From: Pyrinomonadaceae bacterium
GTDB lineage: Bacteria > Acidobacteriota > Blastocatellia > Pyrinomonadales > Pyrinomonadaceae
NCBI GenBank assembly: GCA_014379795.1
Contig: JACMLC010000128.1
Span: 1-10,671, forward strand
DNA: 10,671 nucleotides
Reading direction: 5' to 3'
This document shows positions 6,995 through 10,671 of this stretch, one piece after another. A program made the translations under genes and the position numbers. The notes below the pieces were generated by a model. That model saw nothing but the letters and a program-made list of their open reading frames with translations, made no database searches and was not told the origin of the DNA. Position 1 is the stretch's first letter. Every line of letters begins with the position of its first letter.

Positions 6995-7542
6995 CGCTTG
7001 CTTCCCCCCAACTCTTCGATACTCATATTCACGAGACGCGTATCATCTTCGGTTCGGATGTCGCGGCGAATCATCTCTTCCGCGAGGCGCACGCTCTGTT
7101 CCGCAGCATACCGACGCAGTTCATGCCGCGCGGCTTTCCCAGCGCTCTCGATTTCCCTGACGGCCTGCTCGCGCAGCTTCTGCGAATCCGCTTCCGTTGA
7201 AAGAGCGATACGCTCCTGCTCTGCAATCGCGTCTGTGCGAGCCTGCTCGCGCACGCTCGCTACTTCCGCATCAAGCCGCGCCAGACGAGCTTCGACTTCT
7301 TCCAATTTAGCCAACGCCGCGTTGCGCTCTTCCTGCGCACGCATCAGGTCACGACGAATTCCCTCGCGGCGCGCGCGCATCGCTTCGCTAATCGGACGGC
7401 GCAGGATATATACAAGCACGCCGACAAATAGGAAAAGATTAAAGAACTTCCATGCTTCAAAGCCCGGATAGTTCCACCACGGCGCACTGCCGTCTCCGGC
7501 CAGTGCGAACAGAATCTGTGATTTGATAAATGCCCCGAACAT
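6991..7542 (-). CDS. atpF: ATP synthase Fo subunit b
   Basis: A peripheral stalk subunit, 183 residues. A membrane helix spans about 33-48 (FFNLFLFVGVLVYIL), followed by RRPISEAMRARRE and a long charged Ala/Glu/Arg-rich helix to the C-terminus, typical of the b stalk. About 30 residues precede the membrane helix, with a weakly hydrophobic start (MFGAFIKSQILFALAG), a longer N-terminus than in single-b enzymes. It starts 14 bp after the b' gene and overlaps atpH by 4 bp, so the three genes are a tight translational unit. With b' it likely forms a heterodimeric stalk. No strong ribosome binding site is seen. Confidence 0.93.
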   Translation of the reverse strand: MFGAFIKSQILFALAGDGSAPWWNYPGFEAWKFFNLFLFVGVLVYILRRPISEAMRARREGIRRDLMRAQEERNAALAKLEEVEARLARLDAEVASVREQARTDAIAEQERIALSTEADSQKLREQAVREIESAGKAARHELRRYAAEQSVRLAEEMIRRDIRTEDDTRLVNMSIEELGGSKR

Positions 7543-7556
7543 GATTTGTCTTCGCG

Positions 7557-8042
7557 TTAATTGACGCTTGAGATGGTCGTCTCGCTCACCGGGCGATGGA
7601 GAATATGCGCGCCGATTTGTGCGGCTATCTGCCGCGAGTCTCTTTCCAACACCTGATGCGCCTCTTCACTCTGCGCGCGAATGGTCTCCTTCTGCTCTGC
7701 GACGGAGCTGCCTATCTCTTCGCGTACAGCTCCCAACTTACTTTGTCGCTCGCTCATAGCCTTGGCGCGCTCCTGCTCCATTAAGCGATAGCCTTCCGCA
7801 CGCGCTTCGCGCAAGGTGCGCTCGTAATTCGACAATCCTTCTTCGACGCGCTGCAAGATTTCGTGCGCCTCGCCGGAACGCCCGCGCGTGCGCCGCTCGC
7901 GCTCGGCCAGAATCCGGTTGATCGGTTTGAACAGCGTGGCGTTCAAAACGAACACCATAATTAAAATGATTGCGATATGAAGAAAGAGCGTGCCGTCCGG
8001 CACAAGTTGGATGGAATTTTCAGAGAAAGCCAGAAAAATCAT
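7557..8042 (-). CDS. atpF': ATP synthase Fo subunit b' (second b-type stalk subunit)
   Basis: A b-type stalk protein of 161 residues from the ATG at 8042. A short N-terminus (MIFLAFSENSIQLVPDGTLF) leads into a membrane helix (about 18-38), then FKPINRILAERERR and a long charged coiled helix to the C-terminus. This arrangement matches the b' subunits encoded directly before b in organisms with heterodimeric stalks. An in-frame TTG at 8051 would add three residues; I prefer the ATG because it gives the usual N-terminus, but the only SD-like sequence (GGTGAG, 8060-8055) lies 12 nt away and leaves the choice open. It is the first ATP synthase gene after the 147-bp gap with promoter-like boxes. 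Genes for subunits a and c do not precede it. Confidence 0.9.
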   Translation of the reverse strand: MIFLAFSENSIQLVPDGTLFLHIAIILIMVFVLNATLFKPINRILAERERRTRGRSGEAHEILQRVEEGLSNYERTLREARAEGYRLMEQERAKAMSERQSKLGAVREEIGSSVAEQKETIRAQSEEAHQVLERDSRQIAAQIGAHILHRPVSETTISSVN

Positions 8043-8081
8043 AACGCACAAAGGCTCACCAGACAGAGATAGACGAACAAG

Positions 8082-8112
8082 GTTATAGAAGATGAAACTG
8101 CATGCCTGTCAA
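8082..8112 (-). promoter_or_regulatory. Candidate proximal promoter of the ATP synthase genes
   Basis: On the minus strand TTGACA (8112-8107, perfect -35) is followed after 19 nt by TATAAC (8087-8082, 5 of 6 -10 bases). The spacing is longer than the optimal 17. It would give a leader of roughly 30-35 nt before the b' start. Confidence 0.4.
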
Positions 8113-8121
8113 AAGCTTGCG

Positions 8122-8151
8122 AGTCTAGCACGCGTTTTTGCAGCCAGTCAA
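8122..8151 (-). promoter_or_regulatory. Candidate distal promoter of the ATP synthase genes
   Basis: TTGACT (8151-8146) and TAGACT (8127-8122) are separated by 18 nt on the minus strand, a good sigma70-like arrangement. It lies in the selD to b' gap, directly upstream of the proximal candidate, so the two could be tandem start sites. Confidence 0.4.
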
Positions 8152-8189
8152 GGCAGCGACCTTGGCGGCAGTTTTCTAAAATTTTGAAG

Positions 8190-9212
8190 CTAAGTGACTT
8201 GAATCAAAAAATCCGCGCGCGCGTGAACGCTGCCGATAATCACAGCGCCATCAATATTTCGCGCGAGGTCTTCGGCTTTCGATTCAGCAATGCTGATGAG
8301 CAGCCCGCCAGCCGTTTGCGGATCAAAAAGCGCGCTCTGCATCTGACCCGAAACATGCTCCGCTATTTTTACAGTCTCGCCCACATATTCCCTGTTGTTT
8401 TTATCGCCGCGCGTCAACATTCCCTGTCCAATCAGCTCCAAAACATCCGGCAGCAGGGGCACGCGCGCCGACTCAATCTTCAGACAGACATCGCTTGCCC
8501 GCGCCATCTCAAAGACATGCCCCAACAAGCCAAAGCCTGTGATATCCGTACAGGCATGTGCTCCGGCCTGTTGCATCGCAGCGGACGGAGCGGCGGCTGA
8601 AGTCGTCATCGCCTTCATCGCAGCCTCAACCGCAACGCTGCTCGCCACGCCCTTCTTGATTCCTGTACTGATGGCTCCGGTTCCGATAGGTTTTGTCAAA
8701 ATCAGCGCATCGCCCGGTTGCGCATTGGCGTTTGTAATGACTCTTGAGGGATGAACCGTTCCCGTCACGGCATAACCGAACTTGATCTCCGCATCATCAA
8801 TCGAATGTCCACCTAAGATAAAGACTCCAGCCTCATTCATCGCTAACTGTCCACCACGCAGGATTTGTCCCAGTACGTCCATATCCTCCTTTTGCGGATA
8901 ACAAACGATTGCCAGAGCTGTCAGTGGAGTTCCTCCCATCGCATACACATCGTTAAGCGAGTTGATAGCAGCCACCCGGCCATAAACCTCCGGGTCATCT
9001 GCTACAGGAGTAAAGAAATCAACCGTTTGCACCAAAGCAACATCGTCCCGCAGACGAAACACACCGGCGTCATCCGCCATGTCGTACCCGACGAGTACGT
9101 CATTATTAAGCGGTTGTGTCGGAAGCTGGCCCAGAACCCGTGCCAGATCGCGCGGAGCGAGTTTAGCCACTCAACCGGCGCAAGACACCATCTCTGTCAG
9201 TCTTTTTTTCAT
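8190..9212 (-). CDS. selD: Selenide, water dikinase (selenophosphate synthetase), selenocysteine-containing
   Basis: Makes selenophosphate from selenide and ATP, the selenium donor for Sec-tRNA synthesis. From the ATG at 9212 the frame reads KRLTEMVSCAG, then TGA (9173-9171), then VAKLAPRDLARVL. The TGA falls at the catalytic Cys position (Cys17 of the E. coli enzyme), with Lys three residues later, as in the family C-x-x-K pattern, so it is read as Sec14 and not as a stop. Further motifs: DDAG (47-50), DFFTP (65-69), GGHSID (134-139), DITGFGLLGH (223-232), DPQTAGGLL (297-305). The total of 340 residues is the usual length; beginning at the GTG after the TGA would lose the catalytic loop. No strong ribosome binding site precedes the ATG; an ATG at 9191 is an alternative. 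The gene lies between parB and the ATP synthase genes without a functional link to either. Confidence 0.94.
9126..9146 (-). promoter_or_regulatory. Candidate bacterial SECIS stem-loop in selD
   Basis: Starting 25 nt after the UGA, the minus strand has CTGGC and GCCAG (perfect 5-bp stem) enclosing an 11-nt loop that contains GGGTT. Bacterial SECIS elements lie directly downstream of the UGA, inside the coding region, with a G in the apical loop that SelB contacts. A competing smaller stem (TCGC/GCGA) starts 11 nt after the UGA. No folding was computed, so the exact hairpin is uncertain. Confidence 0.4.
9171..9173 (-). other. selD: In-frame UGA selenocysteine codon of selD
   Basis: TGA on the minus strand, flanked in frame by conserved SelD sequence on both sides (SCAG before, VAKLAP after). 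It occupies the catalytic residue position. Recoding by SelB and Sec-tRNA is established for selenoprotein SelD orthologues; here it is inferred from position and context. Confidence 0.93.
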
Positions 9213-9344
9213 TTTACTTTGCACACTAAAAAATAAACGAGCATTATTCCAGTTTTCCCTCGAATCTGGATAGCAATAAGCCTCTTGAGCCAAGCGAAAA
9301 AGAGGCGGTGAATTCTTACATTGTATTTTGCAAAACTGAAGTGT
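9213..9344 (-). other. parB-selD intergenic region with a hairpin
   Basis: The 132 bp between the parB stop and the selD ATG contain a 7-bp inverted repeat (GCCTCTT at 9306-9300 with AAGAGGC at 9286-9280, minus strand) around a 13-nt loop. Only TTATT follows, so it is at best a weak terminator or attenuator for parAB transcripts. The sequence next to selD is AT-rich, but no convincing promoter pair with normal spacing was found. Confidence 0.35.
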
Positions 9345-10226
9345 CTAAGGTGATGGAATAGTCTCCGATGAACTGGCTAACAGTTGATATAAACGATCCA
9401 GATCAGTATGGCTGTAATACTCTATCTCGATTTTTCCGCCCTCCCCCTTTTGGCTTGGGACGATACGCACTTGTGTTCCAAAGCGACGGCGCAATTTGGT
9501 TTCCGCCGCCTGCACATTGGCATCATTGGGCTTTTCAGTTCTCAAAGTCGCAGCCGCAGGACTAACCCCTGAAATAATTCTTTTGATAGCACGCTCGGTT
9601 TCGCGAACCGACAAAGATTGCTCGACAATGTTACGCGCGACACGACGTTGAATATCCACATCATCAACCCCGAGCAAAGCTCTGGCATGCCCCGTAGAGA
9701 TTTTCTCATCTTCCACGAGCTTTTGGATGTCTGAGGGTAAACGTAAGAGGCGTAAGTAGTTAGTGATAAAAGAGCGATCCCTGCCGACACGTTGCGCGAC
9801 CATTTCCTGTGTCAGGCCGAGCGTGTCTATAAGCCTTTTGTAGGCGTGGGCTTCTTCAATAGCGCTTAGTTCCTGCCGCTGAATATTTTCGATCAGTGCT
9901 AGTTCTAAAAGTTTGTCGTCGGGAATCTCACGGACCACTGCGGGGATTTTATCCAAGTTTGCGCGCTGCGCCGCACGCCAACGCCTCTCGCCCGCGATTA
10001 GCTGGTAACGCATCCCGCGACGGCGCACCACCAGAGGCTGGACGATTCCGTTTGCACGAACGGATTGAGCTAACTCCTCTAAACGAGACTCGTCAAAATG
10101 CGTGCGCGGCTGGGCAGGATTCGGGTCAATGAGGTCTATCTCAATTTCAAGAAAATCCTCATTGGAAGTCGCCGGGGTATCCGACAGCAGTGCGCTCAAG
10201 CCCCTGCCTAGAACTCTTCTTGTCAT
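9345..10226 (-). CDS. parB: Chromosome partitioning protein ParB
   Basis: A CTP-dependent DNA clamp that loads at parS sites and works with ParA in chromosome segregation, 293 residues. The N-terminal tail RRVLGRGLSALL (3-14) is the typical ParA-contacting end. The ParB N-domain follows with PNPAQPR (35-41) and the nucleotide-binding motif GERRWRAAQ (79-87), then ENIQR (113-117), a helix-turn-helix region (about 137-162) and a C-terminal dimerisation part (about 240-285, with KIEIEYYS). The start is fixed by a perfect AAAGGAGGT 8 nt upstream. The first 68 bp overlap the 3' end of parA. No parS-like palindrome was seen in this window. Confidence 0.97.
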   Translation of the reverse strand: MTRRVLGRGLSALLSDTPATSNEDFLEIEIDLIDPNPAQPRTHFDESRLEELAQSVRANGIVQPLVVRRRGMRYQLIAGERRWRAAQRANLDKIPAVVREIPDDKLLELALIENIQRQELSAIEEAHAYKRLIDTLGLTQEMVAQRVGRDRSFITNYLRLLRLPSDIQKLVEDEKISTGHARALLGVDDVDIQRRVARNIVEQSLSVRETERAIKRIISGVSPAAATLRTEKPNDANVQAAETKLRRRFGTQVRIVPSQKGEGGKIEIEYYSHTDLDRLYQLLASSSETIPSP

Positions 10227-10671
10227 GCGTCATGACCTCCTTTGCCAACTGAAGGTAGCTTTCCGCGCCGCGTGAGCGAATATCGTAAAGGATGATGGGT
10301 TTCCCGTAGCTGGGAGCCTCCGCCAGACGCACGTTTCGCGGGATAACTGTGTTGAAGACCTGCTGGCCATAAAAATCCCTGAGATCAGCCGCGACAGCCC
10401 CCGAAAGATTTGTGCGCTCGTCATACATTGTGAGCAGCAGACCTTCTATCGTCAAATTTGAATTTAGCACACGCCGGATACGCGCTAAGGTGTCGAACAA
10501 CTCCGTCACCCCTTCGAGCGCGAAATACTCACATTGGATGGGAACCAGCAAAGAATCTGCGGCAGTCAGGGCATTTAATGTCAGAAGGCCGAGCGATGGA
10601 GGACAGTCAATAATAATGTAGTCAAAATCGCTTTCTACGGTTCGAAGCAGATTTTGCAGCCTGTATTCGCG
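10159..10671 (-). CDS. parA: Chromosome partitioning ATPase ParA/Soj, 3' part
   Basis: A Walker-type ATPase of the ParA/MinD superfamily that binds DNA non-specifically and is stimulated by ParB to move origins. The window contains the last 170 residues; the N-terminus with the Walker A motif lies beyond the edge. Visible are Walker B DYIIIDCPPS (residues 17-26 of the fragment), GLLTLNALTAADSLLVPIQ and EYFALEGVTEL, and the C-terminal RNVRLAEAPSYGKP and RSRGAESYLQLAKEV, all typical of chromosomal Soj-type proteins. The frame is open without interruption to the window edge. Its last 68 bp overlap parB in another frame, a longer overlap than usual for this pair, giving a tail of about 22 residues (MTHDKKSSRQG onward) beyond the conserved end. 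Confidence 0.97.
   Translation of the reverse strand, partial: REYRLQNLLRTVESDFDYIIIDCPPSLGLLTLNALTAADSLLVPIQCEYFALEGVTELFDTLARIRRVLNSNLTIEGLLLTMYDERTNLSGAVAADLRDFYGQQVFNTVIPRNVRLAEAPSYGKPIILYDIRSRGAESYLQLAKEVMTHDKKSSRQGLERTAVGYPGDFQ
10235..10243 (-). promoter_or_regulatory. Strong ribosome binding site of parB inside parA
   Basis: AAAGGAGGT on the minus strand lies 8 nt before the parB ATG (10226). It decides the parB start. An ATG at 10233-10231, directly behind it, is an internal Met codon of parA and too close to the site to be a start. Confidence 0.85.

Noticed and set aside
8130..8175. Intrinsic terminator after selD
   Set aside because: A short interrupted stem (AAGG/CCTT) is present on the minus strand but it is not followed by a T-run.
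8190..9170. SelD beginning at GTG 9170 as a 326-residue protein
   Set aside because: This start follows the TGA directly and would remove the catalytic residue and the conserved RLTE segment encoded in frame upstream.

Overview
The window looks like chromosomal DNA from an Acidobacteriota-type bacterium, possibly class Blastocatellia. This is inferred from gene content and style: a large secreted protease ending in DxDGDG repeats, a split ATP synthase operon next to parAB, and short structured intergenic repeats. No marker gene here fixes the taxonomy. All recognised genes are on the minus strand, so transcription runs from high to low coordinates.

In transcription order: the 3' part of parA (from the window edge to 10159) and parB (10226-9345) form the chromosome segregation pair. 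Next is selD (9212-8190), selenophosphate synthetase. It is itself a selenoprotein: an in-frame UGA at 9173-9171 sits at the catalytic position, so the gene starts upstream of that codon and not at the GTG directly after it. A 147-bp gap with two promoter-like sequences leads into an ATP synthase block: atpF' (b'), atpF (b), atpH (delta), atpA (alpha) and atpG (gamma), ending at 3811. The a, c, beta and epsilon genes are absent, so the F1Fo locus is split. Downstream lies a 1078-residue subtilase of the Kp43 type (3504-268) with a long pro-region, a C-terminal beta domain and six DxDGDG repeats. The first 80 bases hold the beginning of another minus-strand gene, possibly VanZ-like.

The most distinctive non-coding content is a set of palindromic repeats. 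Two are built from 7-nt units (4707-4777 and 6394-6459) and sit at the atpA/atpG and atpH/atpA junctions. Two larger ones (139 bp at 129-267, 157 bp at 3589-3745) have inverted termini and internal hairpins and flank the protease gene. These resemble small non-autonomous or REP-like elements; whether they move, shape mRNA or do both cannot be decided from one window.

Functionally, parAB, selD and the ATP synthase genes are housekeeping functions that share direction rather than a pathway. SelD supplies selenophosphate for Sec-tRNA synthesis, and its own UGA implies that the host has SelA, SelB and SelC elsewhere in the genome. The protease is likely an exported degradative enzyme. No phage, CRISPR, tRNA, rRNA or defence system was seen.
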